Source: QHXW01 sp963752965
GTDB taxonomy: Bacteria; Acidobacteriota; Terriglobia; Bryobacterales; Bryobacteraceae
Length of the DNA stretch: 64,000 nucleotides
Assembly (NCBI GenBank): GCA_963752965.1
Contig: CAVWAJ010000013.1
Location: forward strand, 372,001-436,000
Direction: 5' to 3'
How positions within the stretch are numbered: the stretch's first letter is position 1; each line of letters begins with the position of its first letter. Below are positions 7,911 through 16,254 of the stretch, one piece after another. A program made the translations under genes and the position numbers. The notes beneath the pieces are model-generated. The model saw only the letters and a list, made by a program, of their open reading frames with translations, was not told the DNA's origin and ran no database searches.

Positions 7911-8399
7911 ATGTTCCCCGAACTATTCATCACACTTCTGGTGCTGTCCGCTGCCGGAATCATTATATGGTCACTCAACATTCGCTACCGGCGACAGGAA
8001 CTGAAACACAAAGAGCGCATGGCCGCCCTCGAAAAAGGCGCCGAGCTGCCCGCCGAACCCGCTGAAAAGCCGCCCGTCCCCTGGAGCCCTCGCGTCTATC
8101 TTCTTCGCGGGCTCATCTGGCTGTTCACCGGCCTCGGTCTCAGCACGTTTCTGTTGGGCCTGTCTCTCAGTATCGGAAGCCGCCCACAAACCTTCGAGGA
8201 CCGGCTCTACGGCGCGCAGCACTTGCGCCACCAGGGCGCGACCGAAGAGGAGATCAAACAATATCTGAGCGAGCGCAAAGACTCGTCGCGCAGAGACATG
8301 CCGGAAGGCATCGCCCTCATCGGCCTCATTCCCATGGGCGTTGGCCTCGCCTATCTCATCTACTACCGCGGCGAACAAAGCCGCCCGCCCGTGGTCTAG
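7911..8399 (+). CDS. Small membrane protein, DUF6249-like
   Basis: A 162-residue protein with three hydrophobic segments (about 5-22, 65-85 and 130-150) and the cytoplasmic segment KHKERMAALEKGAE that is typical of DUF6249-type proteins. The start has a strong Shine-Dalgarno, AGAAGGAG (7897-7904). It is divergent from the ECF sigma gene and sits behind a promoter of the same architecture, so it is probably a direct regulon member of that sigma factor. No biochemical role is known. Confidence 0.7.
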   Translation: MFPELFITLLVLSAAGIIIWSLNIRYRRQELKHKERMAALEKGAELPAEPAEKPPVPWSPRVYLLRGLIWLFTGLGLSTFLLGLSLSIGSRPQTFEDRLYGAQHLRHQGATEEEIKQYLSERKDSSRRDMPEGIALIGLIPMGVGLAYLIYYRGEQSRPPVV

Positions 8400-8445
8400 C
8401 CGGTACATTGCAACCAGTCGCCGCTGCCCGGCATCATAGTAATAG

Positions 8446-9369
8446 ATGCTCCGACGCACCCTGATCGGCGGCGCCATCGGCATTGCCGGCGCCGGAACGT
8501 TGCTCTACCGTGCCGCCCCCGCCTTCTGGCAGCAATACGCGCGGGACCTCGGGCGGCCCATCATCAACCCCTCGGAACATCCTAATCCCCAGCGCTGGCC
8601 CGATCGCGGCCTGCACATTGCCTGGCTCGGTCACAGCACGCTTCTTCTCAAGATCGAAGGCACGACCATCCTGACCGATCCCGTTTTCAGCGACCGTATC
8701 GGTCTCGATCTCGGATTATTCACGCTCGGCCTCAAGCGGCTCACCGCGCCCGCGCTCGCGGAACGGCAGATCCCGCGCCCCGATCTCATCCTCCTCTCTC
8801 ACGCGCACATGGATCACTTCGACTTGCCGAGCCTCCGCGCGCTCGAACATCCGCAGGTGCCCGTCATCACTGCAACTAAGACTTCGGATCTGCTGCGCAT
8901 CGATCGCTACCGCAGCGTCCAGGAAATCGGCTGGGGCCAAACCGCGCGCGTCGGCGCGGCTGAAATTCGCGCCGTCGAGGTGAATCACTGGGGCGCGCGC
9001 ATGCGCACCGATACCTATCGCGGTTACAACGGCTACCTGATCGAAGCCGGCCGCTATCGCGTTCTATTCGGAGGCGACACAGCCGACACCGTAGCCTTCC
9101 GCACGCTGCGCACCACTAGGCCCATCGACCTGGCCATCATGCCCATTGGCGCCTACAATCCCTGGATTCACTACCACTGCACTCCCGAGCAAGCCTGGCG
9201 CATGGGCAACGACGCTGGCGCCGAATTCTTCGTGCCCGTCCACCATCAGACCTTCCAACTCAGCCGCGAGCCCTTCACCGAACCCATCGAGCGCTTTCAC
9301 CAGGCCGCCGGCCAGCACACAGGCCGGATAGCACTCGCCCACATCGGCCAGGAATTTCACATCTCCTAG
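8446..9369 (+). CDS. MBL-fold metallohydrolase (UlaG/NAPE-PLD-like)
   Basis: A 307-residue metallo-beta-lactamase-fold enzyme. The metal motif HAHMDH is at residues 119-124, with further ligands in GGDTAD (about 205-210) and HHQTF near 265. An LGHST segment (61-65) and a short basic and hydrophobic N-terminus (residues 1-25) suggest membrane association or export. The family includes L-ascorbate-6-phosphate lactonase and N-acylphosphatidylethanolamine phospholipase D; the sequence does not discriminate between these. No clear Shine-Dalgarno is seen. It is probably a single-gene unit. Confidence 0.82.
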   Translation: MLRRTLIGGAIGIAGAGTLLYRAAPAFWQQYARDLGRPIINPSEHPNPQRWPDRGLHIAWLGHSTLLLKIEGTTILTDPVFSDRIGLDLGLFTLGLKRLTAPALAERQIPRPDLILLSHAHMDHFDLPSLRALEHPQVPVITATKTSDLLRIDRYRSVQEIGWGQTARVGAAEIRAVEVNHWGARMRTDTYRGYNGYLIEAGRYRVLFGGDTADTVAFRTLRTTRPIDLAIMPIGAYNPWIHYHCTPEQAWRMGNDAGAEFFVPVHHQTFQLSREPFTEPIERFHQAAGQHTGRIALAHIGQEFHIS

Positions 9370-9430
9370 ATCGGACCATCCGCGCTACCCTAAACCCTGA
9401 GCGTCCGTCCAACGCCATCAGGAGGCAATC

Positions 9431-9961
9431 ATGAAAACGCTTTTGCTCGGCTTGGCTCTCAGCGCTGTCGCCTTGCACGCCCAGGATACTCGCGAAGGCA
9501 TGTGGCAAGGGTTCGATGGTGAATGGGTCCACGTTTCCCGGCAGCTCATCGCGCTGGCCGAGGCCATCCCGGCCGAGAAGTTCACTTGGCGCCCAGCCGA
9601 AGGCGTGCGCTCAGTGAGCGAAGTCTACATGCACATCGCGCTCACCAACTTCGAATTGCTGAGTGCCACCGGCCAGAAAATGGCGGTGGGCACAACGTCG
9701 GACGACATGGAGAAGACCGTGACCACGAAGGCCGACGTCATCGCCTGGCTGAAGCGTTCGCTCGATGCCGTCAAAACTGCTCACGCCGCGGTGAAGCCCG
9801 CCGATCTGCGGCGCATAGTAAAGGTCGACAACCATGACGCCACTGTCGACAGCGTGTACCTCCGCATCATCATCCACGCCAACGAGCACATGGGCCAACT
9901 GGTCGCCTACGCCCGCATGAACGGCATCGTGCCGCCGTGGTCGAAGACGGCGAAGGAGTAA
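9431..9961 (+). CDS. Exported DinB-like metalloprotein
   Basis: A 176-residue four-helix DinB/YfiT-like protein with a cleavable signal peptide (MKTLLLGLALSAVALHA). The three metal-ligand histidines of the fold are visible: H68 in VYMHIA, and H149 and H153 in HANEHMG. The ATG at 9431 has the Shine-Dalgarno AGGAGG. Cytoplasmic DinB proteins include bacillithiol and mycothiol-linked transferases. Exported versions like this are frequent in Acidobacteria, with unknown substrates. Its stop codon directly abuts the stop of the convergent ankyrin gene. Confidence 0.82.
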   Translation: MKTLLLGLALSAVALHAQDTREGMWQGFDGEWVHVSRQLIALAEAIPAEKFTWRPAEGVRSVSEVYMHIALTNFELLSATGQKMAVGTTSDDMEKTVTTKADVIAWLKRSLDAVKTAHAAVKPADLRRIVKVDNHDATVDSVYLRIIIHANEHMGQLVAYARMNGIVPPWSKTAKE

Positions 9962-11977
9962 CTACCTCGACGCCCGCTCCGCCGTCTCGATTCCGTTCGC
10001 CAGCGCCACCGTCGCCCACGCCGTCCCCGCGGCCGAGATCCATTGGTCGTGATCGTGCGGGAATCCGCTCTGGAAGTATGGCTGGAACTTCACCGCTCGG
10101 CTTTTCACATGCCATGACCCGTCCTGCCGTTGCGACTTGAGCAGATACGCCACTCCGCGCTGGTACACCCTATCCCGCGCGCTCAGGACACCGGATTCGT
10201 GCAGGGCATACAATGCCTCTCCGGTCGAGTACGCATCGCTCTCCAGGTACCGATTCCCCGCCCATCCGCCGTCAGCCCGTTGCAACGCGGCCAGTCCATG
10301 TGCCGCCGCCCCCACCTTCGCATCGCCCACTCCAGCCCATTTCAGGCCCAGTAGCATCGCTATTTGGTCATCCGTCGTCTTCGGTTTCGATTCGAGCAGA
10401 TAATCGCGCGCCCGCGCGATGCGTTTGTCGAACTCGGCCTTCAGGCCCGCGGGTCCATAGAGCTGCATCACTCGAATCCCCGTCGCGGCGCGCGCAACAC
10501 AGCCTTCTTCAATGGGCGATCGCGTAATGCCGCCATAGCACCAGGATCCTTCCGGGGTCTGCTCCAACGCCACGTTCACAACCATCGCGTCCGTTGTCGC
10601 ATCGGCAGGATGCCCCACCGCCGCGAGCCCCAGAAGGGAATACACCAGCGTGTCCGATGCGCCCGGCGGATCCACCCTTTGTAGCAGCCCTTCCTGGAAC
10701 GCCATCCACTGGGTCTTTACGACCTTCAGTTGTTCTTCCGCCGCAGTTTCGTCCACGTGCACGCCCACCTTTCGCGCCGCCCCTACCGCCATGGCCGTGA
10801 AATTCTGGTGATGGCAGCCCACGCAGCCGCTCTCCGTGAAAAACTGGTTGGTCGAGCGCTGCAACAACGCTACGCTTTTGACGATAGCTGCCTTCGCGTC
10901 TGTCGCAGGGGATGCCTCCGCGCCGGCTGTTTCCACGTTCGACGCCGTCTCTGCTCCCGCTTTCTGCAACAACCCGATCACTTCCGGATTGCCGAACTTA
11001 TTCGCCCAATCCAGAGCTGTTTCGCCCAGATTGCTTTTCGCCTTGACGTCGGCGCCACTTTTCAGCAGCAACCGCACTACGTCCGGATTCTGGTTCTCGG
11101 ACGAAACCGCCAGCATCAGCGGCGTCATGTCGCGGACGTCCCTGGCATTTACCTGCGCTCCCGCGTCGATCAGCGTGCGCAACAATTCCGGCGTGCCATA
11201 CGGCGCGGCATACAACAGCGGCGTAAGATGATTCAACGCGATGGGCCCCTTCCGGACCTTGAGCGCGTTCGTTGTGGCTGCGTTAACATCGGCGCCCTTG
11301 GCCAGTAGCAGCTTCACCATCGCCAGGTTTCCCGCACTCGCAGCAAATTGCAGCGGCGTGTCACCGTGGCCTGTCGCCGCGTTCACATCCACGCCCTTCT
11401 CGACAAATAGCCGCCCCATCTCGAGATCGTTCGCGGTTGCGGCGGCCAGCAGGGGCGTAAACCCGCCTTCCCCGGCTGCTTTCTTCTGCTGCGGCATCCC
11501 CTCCGTACCGCCCTCCGCAGGCGCTGCTGTTTCGCCACCGTTTACCTTCGCACCCTTCGCCATCAAGAAACGGACGATGTCGATCGACCCCGCACTGGAT
11601 GCCGCAATCAGCAACGGCGTCATGCCCTGCTTCGACCGCGCATTCACGTTCGCGCCGGCATCCACCAGCAATCGAACTTTGTCGAGGTTGCCTGCGCACC
11701 ACATCAGCGCCGTTGCGTCGAATGCGTTCTTTACCTTGGCGTCCGCGCCTGCGGCCAGCAGCATCTTCATCGCGTCCACGCTGCCCACCGCCGCCGAGTA
11801 CATCAGCGGCTTGGCGCCGTGCCGGTCTTTGATGTTGATATCGGACCCGCCGCCGATCAGAACCTTCAGCTTAGCCAGGTCGTTGGCGCGAATCGCCCGA
11901 TAGAAATCGTCACTCGAAGTTCCGGCGGCTAGCGATGCCGTCACCAGCGCCAATAGCGCAGCGCTTCTTATCCACAT
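9962..11977 (-). CDS. Exported ankyrin-repeat protein fused to a CxxCH motif and a cyclase-like helical domain
   Basis: A 671-residue protein with a signal peptide (MWIRSAALLALVTASLAAG). About nine ankyrin repeats follow (residues about 25-345; repeated LL..GADVN and TPL..A). After a linker there is CVGCHH at 385-390, which fits a single c-type haem site or a metal site. Residues about 420-660 hold repeats with GSW and GGW turns (PEGSWCYGG, DGGWAGNRY, QDGSWHVK) like the alpha/alpha barrel of squalene cyclases and prenyltransferases, but without an obvious DxDD catalytic motif. The start ATG 11977 is placed by the Shine-Dalgarno GGAGGGG with 7-base spacing; a GTG at 11983 is too close to it. 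The function is unknown. It is probably periplasmic. Confidence 0.75.
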   Translation of the reverse strand: MWIRSAALLALVTASLAAGTSSDDFYRAIRANDLAKLKVLIGGGSDINIKDRHGAKPLMYSAAVGSVDAMKMLLAAGADAKVKNAFDATALMWCAGNLDKVRLLVDAGANVNARSKQGMTPLLIAASSAGSIDIVRFLMAKGAKVNGGETAAPAEGGTEGMPQQKKAAGEGGFTPLLAAATANDLEMGRLFVEKGVDVNAATGHGDTPLQFAASAGNLAMVKLLLAKGADVNAATTNALKVRKGPIALNHLTPLLYAAPYGTPELLRTLIDAGAQVNARDVRDMTPLMLAVSSENQNPDVVRLLLKSGADVKAKSNLGETALDWANKFGNPEVIGLLQKAGAETASNVETAGAEASPATDAKAAIVKSVALLQRSTNQFFTESGCVGCHHQNFTAMAVGAARKVGVHVDETAAEEQLKVVKTQWMAFQEGLLQRVDPPGASDTLVYSLLGLAAVGHPADATTDAMVVNVALEQTPEGSWCYGGITRSPIEEGCVARAATGIRVMQLYGPAGLKAEFDKRIARARDYLLESKPKTTDDQIAMLLGLKWAGVGDAKVGAAAHGLAALQRADGGWAGNRYLESDAYSTGEALYALHESGVLSARDRVYQRGVAYLLKSQRQDGSWHVKSRAVKFQPYFQSGFPHDHDQWISAAGTAWATVALANGIETAERASR

Positions 11978-12075
11978 AGGCACCCCTCCTTTGTGGGTTC
12001 GAACTATCCTAGCGGAAAAATACTAGGGCGAAAAGAGGAAAAGTACTGGGGAAGGAAGAAGTACCGCCAAAAGAC

Positions 12076-12106
12076 AAAAAAAAGCAGGAGCATAAGGTGC
12101 TCCTGC
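12076..12106 (-). terminator. Rho-independent terminator of rpoD
   Basis: Read on the minus strand, a perfect 9-base stem, GCAGGAGCA and TGCTCCTGC, with a 5-base loop is followed at once by eight Ts. It lies 22 bases past the rpoD stop. This is the clearest intrinsic terminator in the window. Confidence 0.9.
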
Positions 12107-12127
12107 GGTCTGGATCGTGGGAAAAAC

Positions 12128-13651
12128 TTACCGGGCGGCCATCAAGGCCCGCAACCGCCGAGCCCGCTCAGGGGCGCGCAATTGCCGCAACGCTTTGGCT
12201 TCTATCTGCCGGATGCGCTCGCGCGTAACGTCGAACTCCTGCCCGATCTCCTCAAGCGTGTGCTCGCGTTCGCAGCCGATGCCGAACCGCAGCCGGATGA
12301 CCTTCTCTTCTTTCGGCGAGAGAGTCTTCAGAATGCCCGCGGTTTCGTCGCGGACGTTGCCTTCGATCACCGCGTCCACCGGTGACCCCACCCAGCGGTC
12401 TTCAATCAGATCGCCGAGCGCCGATTCGCCGTCGCGGCCCACCGGGGTTTCGAGTGATACCGGATCGCGCGAAATCGTCTTCAACTTCTGCACTTTTTCG
12501 ACCGGAATGTCCATACGCCTCCCGATCTCGTCATTGGTTGGTGTGCGGCCCAGTTCCTTCTCCAGTTCCCGCGAGGCCCGCAGAAACTTGTTCATACTCT
12601 CGTTCATATGAACCGGGATGCGGATGGTCCGCGACTGGTCGGCAATCGCACGCGTGATCGCCTGGCGAATCCACCACGTGGCGTAGGTGGAGAACTTGTA
12701 CCCCCGCCGGTACTCGAACTTATCGGCCGCGCGCATTAAGCCGATGTTCCCTTCCTGGATCAGATCCAACAGGTGCAGCCCACGGTTCACGTACTTCTTC
12801 GCCACCGAAACCACCAGGCGCAGGTTGGCTTCCACCAGGTCTTTCTTGGCCCTTTCGGCTTCCTGTTCGCCGTGCCGGATTACGTTCAGCGTGTGCTTGA
12901 GGTCCGCCACCGGCGCTCCCGCCGTGGCTTCGCGCTTGCGGATTTCCCGCTTGAGTTCGCGCGCCCGGTTTTGCGCCGTCACACCCGCGCGGGTCTCCAG
13001 CTTTTGGTATTCCCGCTCCAGGTGCGTTAATTCCTCTACCGCCCGCTCGATCTCCTTGGAGAATTCCTTCCACTTGCCCAGCAGGAACGGAACCCGCCGA
13101 ATCGCGAGTGATGTTTCCACTTTCGCCCGGTTCAATTTCGAGCACAGCCGCCGGCGCACGCGTTTGTTGCTCAGCGCCGTCGCTTCCAGTTTTTCTTCCA
13201 CCTGCTGCAACTTCTTGTGCAGCACGATTACGTCCGCGAACAACTGCTTCAGTTGGTTGCGCCGCTGCGTATCGGCCAGCGTGCCCTCTTCCAGATCACC
13301 GAGGTCCACCAGGTTGTCCAGTTCCTCGGTTCCCTTTCTCAACTGCTCGGACAATTCGACGACCACTAGTTGCACCAGCGCGGACCGGCTGATTGCCTTC
13401 TGCATGCGCAGCTTGCCACGCTCCATCCGCCGTGCCAGGTCAACTTCTCCCTCGCGGGTCAACAGCGGTACTGCGCCCATCTCGCGCAGGTACACCCGTA
13501 CCGGGTCGTCGGTATAAATTGATTCTTCGACAACCGGTTGCGGGTGTAGGAAGTCCTCCTGAGCAGCCTCCGGATCGAAGAACTTCGCTTCTTCGTCGAA
13601 GTTGATGCCCAAGGGGCTATCGTTCAGAAAATGATCGTCAAAATGGTCCAC
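12128..13651 (-). CDS. rpoD: Primary RNA polymerase sigma factor RpoD (sigma-70)
   Basis: A 507-residue group 1 sigma factor. Region 1.2 is at about 45-80 (DDPVRVYLREMGAVPLLTREGE). A long helical non-conserved region follows. Region 2 has NLRLVVSVAKKY, DLIQEGNIGLMRA and the -10 helix TYATWWIRQAITRAI. Region 4.2 ends TLEEIGQEFDVTRERIRQIEAKALRQLR. A full region 1.1 is not obvious; only a short acidic N-terminus is present. It starts at GTG 13651 with the Shine-Dalgarno GGGGGAGG 9 bases upstream. It is monocistronic, with a strong terminator downstream and a structured leader upstream. Confidence 0.97.
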   Translation of the reverse strand: MDHFDDHFLNDSPLGINFDEEAKFFDPEAAQEDFLHPQPVVEESIYTDDPVRVYLREMGAVPLLTREGEVDLARRMERGKLRMQKAISRSALVQLVVVELSEQLRKGTEELDNLVDLGDLEEGTLADTQRRNQLKQLFADVIVLHKKLQQVEEKLEATALSNKRVRRRLCSKLNRAKVETSLAIRRVPFLLGKWKEFSKEIERAVEELTHLEREYQKLETRAGVTAQNRARELKREIRKREATAGAPVADLKHTLNVIRHGEQEAERAKKDLVEANLRLVVSVAKKYVNRGLHLLDLIQEGNIGLMRAADKFEYRRGYKFSTYATWWIRQAITRAIADQSRTIRIPVHMNESMNKFLRASRELEKELGRTPTNDEIGRRMDIPVEKVQKLKTISRDPVSLETPVGRDGESALGDLIEDRWVGSPVDAVIEGNVRDETAGILKTLSPKEEKVIRLRFGIGCEREHTLEEIGQEFDVTRERIRQIEAKALRQLRAPERARRLRALMAAR

Positions 13652-13664
13652 TCGGACTCACCTC

Positions 13665-13707
13665 CCCCACAGCGAAGCAACATTCGCAAATGTGATTTTC
13701 TGTGGGG
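13665..13707 (-). promoter_or_regulatory. rpoD leader stem-loop abutting the ribosome-binding site
   Basis: CCCCACAG and CTGTGGGG (perfect 8-base arms, 13700-13707 and 13665-13672) enclose 27 bases that contain a second small hairpin, ACATT-CGCA-AATGT. The 3' arm shares a G with the Shine-Dalgarno GGAGG at 13661-13665. Folding could limit ribosome access. That is an inference from geometry only. Confidence 0.5.
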
Positions 13708-13764
13708 TACAAAATTGAAAGTTCGACTGCCTACCGTCCAACCCAACGACAATCGTGCGGAGCC

Positions 13765-13783
13765 AACCAGGATTCACCTGGTT
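13765..13783. repeat. 7-bp inverted repeat in the rpoD upstream region
   Basis: AACCAGG and CCTGGTT are perfect 7-base arms with a 5-base loop, located about 115 bases upstream of the rpoD start. It could be an operator or a leader hairpin. There is no T-tract on either strand, so it is unlikely to be a terminator. Confidence 0.35.
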
Positions 13784-13899
13784 TGTAGATGATAACACGT
13801 ATCCGTTCAGAAGTTAAGTCCCATAGTTAAAGATGTTTCAGAAGCGGTTTGGTTACATCAAATTGCAAGATGCCCACACCGCACTGTAGTGAAAGTGCC

Positions 13900-14361
13900 T
13901 CACGATCCCTTCTGCCGCATTAGGTTCTTCAGTTCATTGAAGAAGGCCTCTTCGTCCTGAAAATCGCGATAGACGGACGCAAACCGGACATAAGCGATCT
14001 TGTCCAGCTCCCGCAGACCGTCCATGAGGATTTCCCCAATTTCCGTCGTCGGAATCTCCCGGTCGGGCGAATCGATCACCCTCGACTCCACCTGGTTTAC
14101 CAGTTCGGAGAGCCGTGCCATACTAATCGGCCGTTTCTCGCAAGCCTTTAGAAGCCCGGCCAGAACCTTCTGGCGGTCGAATTTCTCCCGGCGGCCATCT
14201 TTTTTGATGACCATGTACGGCACTTCGTCGATCCGCTCATAAGTCGTGAACCGTCTTTCACATGCAAGGCACTGCCGCCGTCGGCGGATGGCGTCGCCTT
14301 CCTTGCTTTCCCGCGAATCCACGACCTTGTCATGCAAGTGACCGCAAAATGGGCAGTTCAC
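13900..14361 (-). CDS. nrdR: Transcriptional repressor NrdR
   Basis: A 153-residue protein of normal family length. The zinc ribbon uses C3, C6, C31 and C34 (CPFC and CLAC), followed by an ATP-cone domain (about 48-138; MVIKKDGRREKFDRQKV). NrdR senses ATP/dATP and represses ribonucleotide reductase genes, none of which are in the window. GTG 14361 is chosen because the protein then begins MNCPFCG; a longer reading adds a glycine-rich stretch that is not part of the family. GGAGG lies 7 bases upstream. The start overlaps the stop of the flippase-like gene by 4 bases (GTGA). Confidence 0.95.
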   Translation of the reverse strand: MNCPFCGHLHDKVVDSRESKEGDAIRRRRQCLACERRFTTYERIDEVPYMVIKKDGRREKFDRQKVLAGLLKACEKRPISMARLSELVNQVESRVIDSPDREIPTTEIGEILMDGLRELDKIAYVRFASVYRDFQDEEAFFNELKNLMRQKGS

Positions 14362-15581
14362 GCCGCCGCCTCCCGCTCCAAGTCGCGCAGTTTGCGCCAA
14401 CTTAACCCCTCATGCAGCGTCAGCGCCAGGCCAAACGGCACTACCGTCACAAACGAGACCAGCCAGAGGAGGACCGCCATGCTGGTTGCCAGCTCCACCG
14501 GCAGGCCGAAGATCTTCGTAAGTACCAGAACAGAAACCACTTGTACGCCGCCACCGATTCCGGGGATTTGCACAACCGCGCCGAACGACGCAAACCCAAG
14601 AAAAATCAAGACATCCGATACCGTGAACTGGATTTCGGCGCCGTAGGCCCTCGTAACACAATAATAACAGAAGGCAATCAGTACCCACTCCAGCACCGTG
14701 TATGCGACCAGGAGCATGATCGATGTGGCGCTTCGCATGGATTCGGCACCCTGAACGAGTGCCGTCAGGAAGCGGCCCGCCCGGTCCAGGTGATGCTCGG
14801 AGAGGAACCCCAGGGCGTCCATCAGCCTCTGGCGCATCGGCTCGGAGTAGCGGCGGATCATGACGAGGGCGATCAGGCAGGCCGCGCTGACGAAATATAC
14901 GACCCACCCGCCGATTTCCAGTATCCAGGAAAGCACCGGGCCGGCGTCGGCAAGGTGCTGGACCCGGCTGAGGGCGTAACCGAAAATGGCCAGGGCGATC
15001 AACAGATCGTAGATTCGCTCAAGGACCCAGGCCGCGATTTGCGAGGAGAATGGTACCCGCTCCTGGACCGAAATCAAGTACGGCCGGACAAACTCGCCGG
15101 GCCGTCCCAGCAACGTGACGGCCGTGAACCCGATGAGGGTCGCCGAAAGCAGCTTCCACAGGTTGGGGCTGGGCTGCAAAGGTTTCAGAAGCACGGCCCA
15201 GCGGAGGACTCGTCCGAAGTAAGCGACCAGCGCCAGGGCCACCGCAGCCATCAGCCAGCCCCAGTCGAGCCTGGCAAGCGTGGCGACGAAGACCGACCAG
15301 TGAAATCCCTGCTTCCGCAGTTCGGAGCGCAAAAGAACCACGGCGACAAGGAGCAAGATCGCTCCCAGTACGAGCCATTTCCACCTGTGCGCTTTGATGA
15401 GGCCGCCTTTCCCGAGGGTTACCAGGTTCTTGCCCCGGAATAGAAAAATGAACCTAACATCATAAAACCTCGTTACTTGTACTGGAAGCCGGAAAAGTCC
15501 TGGAAGGGGTTCGGAATTCCGGCTCAGGTCCGCCACCGTGTAAGGGCAGCAAACGAGGTAAACTATGGCAACCGCCGCCAT
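14358..15581 (-). CDS. YbhN/AglD-type flippase-like membrane protein (LPG synthase TM family)
   Basis: A polytopic protein with 8 or more hydrophobic segments. It carries the family signatures LLGRPGEFVRPYLI (conserved R/E-rich cytoplasmic loop) and VVQIPGIGGGVQV, as in the UPF0104/MprF-flippase domain, which is thought to move lipids or lipid-linked sugars across the inner membrane. The recognisable domain starts around 15,395 (WKWLVLGAILL). The true start is unclear: ATG 15581 and GTG 15536 are in frame but lack a Shine-Dalgarno, and ATG 15581 would overlap the divergent sigma gene by 17 bases. A start nearer to 15,400 would need a rare initiator, or an upstream frameshift may exist. It is coupled to nrdR by a 4-base overlap. 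Confidence 0.75.
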   Translation of the reverse strand: MAAVAIVYLVCCPYTVADLSRNSEPLPGLFRLPVQVTRFYDVRFIFLFRGKNLVTLGKGGLIKAHRWKWLVLGAILLLVAVVLLRSELRKQGFHWSVFVATLARLDWGWLMAAVALALVAYFGRVLRWAVLLKPLQPSPNLWKLLSATLIGFTAVTLLGRPGEFVRPYLISVQERVPFSSQIAAWVLERIYDLLIALAIFGYALSRVQHLADAGPVLSWILEIGGWVVYFVSAACLIALVMIRRYSEPMRQRLMDALGFLSEHHLDRAGRFLTALVQGAESMRSATSIMLLVAYTVLEWVLIAFCYYCVTRAYGAEIQFTVSDVLIFLGFASFGAVVQIPGIGGGVQVVSVLVLTKIFGLPVELATSMAVLLWLVSFVTVVPFGLALTLHEGLSWRKLRDLEREAAA

Positions 15582-16254
15582 GACCGCTACATATCCGGCG
15601 ACCGGCGCCTCCTGGCCGGGCAAGGCGGGGCGTAGCGTGTTCACCGCGGGCGGTGGCTGGACGCCAACCTCCCAAGTCTTGGACCAGGACTGCACACTCA
15701 TTCAAAGGTGCCTGACCGGTGATGCCACTGGTTGGGAGGAATTGGTGCGGATTCATACGCGGCGCGTGTACGCACTATGTTACCGGTTTACGGGGCGCGA
15801 AGCCGAAGCGCAGGATCTGACGCAGGAGGTCTTCCTGCGAGTGTTCCGGACACTGGGAAGTTACCGCTCGGCGGAGGGATCATTTATTACCTGGCTAACG
15901 CGGCTGGGCCGAAACCTTCTGATTGATCACTATCGCCGTACGAAACAGGATCGCGCTACCGATCCGATTGAAGATCAGCTCCCGGTGCTCGAGCAGAAGG
16001 AATACGCCGGGCAGGCTTCGGTGCAGCCGGACCGCGTGCTGGCAGGCCGCGAGGCCAGCGAATTGTTGCAGGCGGCGCTCGGCAAACTGTCGCCGGAATT
16101 GCGGGAAACGGTAGTTTTGCGGGATTTGCAGGAACTAGAGTATCGTGAGATCGCCGACGTGCTGAAGATTCCGGAAGGTACGGTGAAATCGCGATTGAAC
16201 CGCGGCCGGGCGGAACTGGCACGGCTGCTGCGCAGGCAAAGGGCGGCATTATGA
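15565..16254 (+). CDS. ECF-type RNA polymerase sigma factor (operon leader)
   Basis: A 229-residue sigma factor. Region 2 includes YALCYRFTGREAEAQDLTQEVFLRVFRTLG (read in two parts) and FITWLTRLGRNLLIDHYRR. Region 4 includes LSPELRETVVLRDLQELEYREIA and GTVKSRLNRGRAEL. ATG 15565 has the Shine-Dalgarno GAGGT with 6-base spacing, which gives an unusual 45-residue N-terminal extension rich in Ala, Thr and Gly. TTG 15677 would give a family-typical start but has no ribosome-binding site. Its stop overlaps the start of the anti-sigma gene (ATGA). It heads a five-gene envelope-stress operon. Confidence 0.9.
   Translation: MATAAMTATYPATGASWPGKAGRSVFTAGGGWTPTSQVLDQDCTLIQRCLTGDATGWEELVRIHTRRVYALCYRFTGREAEAQDLTQEVFLRVFRTLGSYRSAEGSFITWLTRLGRNLLIDHYRRTKQDRATDPIEDQLPVLEQKEYAGQASVQPDRVLAGREASELLQAALGKLSPELRETVVLRDLQELEYREIADVLKIPEGTVKSRLNRGRAELARLLRRQRAAL

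Noticed and set aside
11990..12008. GGTTCGAA sequence resembling a tRNA T-loop
   Set aside because: No acceptor, anticodon or D arm can be built around it; it lies in the upstream region of the ankyrin gene.
14412..15443. Long open frame on the plus strand opposite the flippase-like gene
   Set aside because: It is rich in Arg, Gln, His and Gly with no fold signature, and lies exactly antisense to a well-recognised membrane protein.
15515..15524. CGGAATTCCG palindrome upstream of the ECF sigma gene at 15565
   Set aside because: Only 10 bases and no match to promoter spacing; chance occurrence is plausible.
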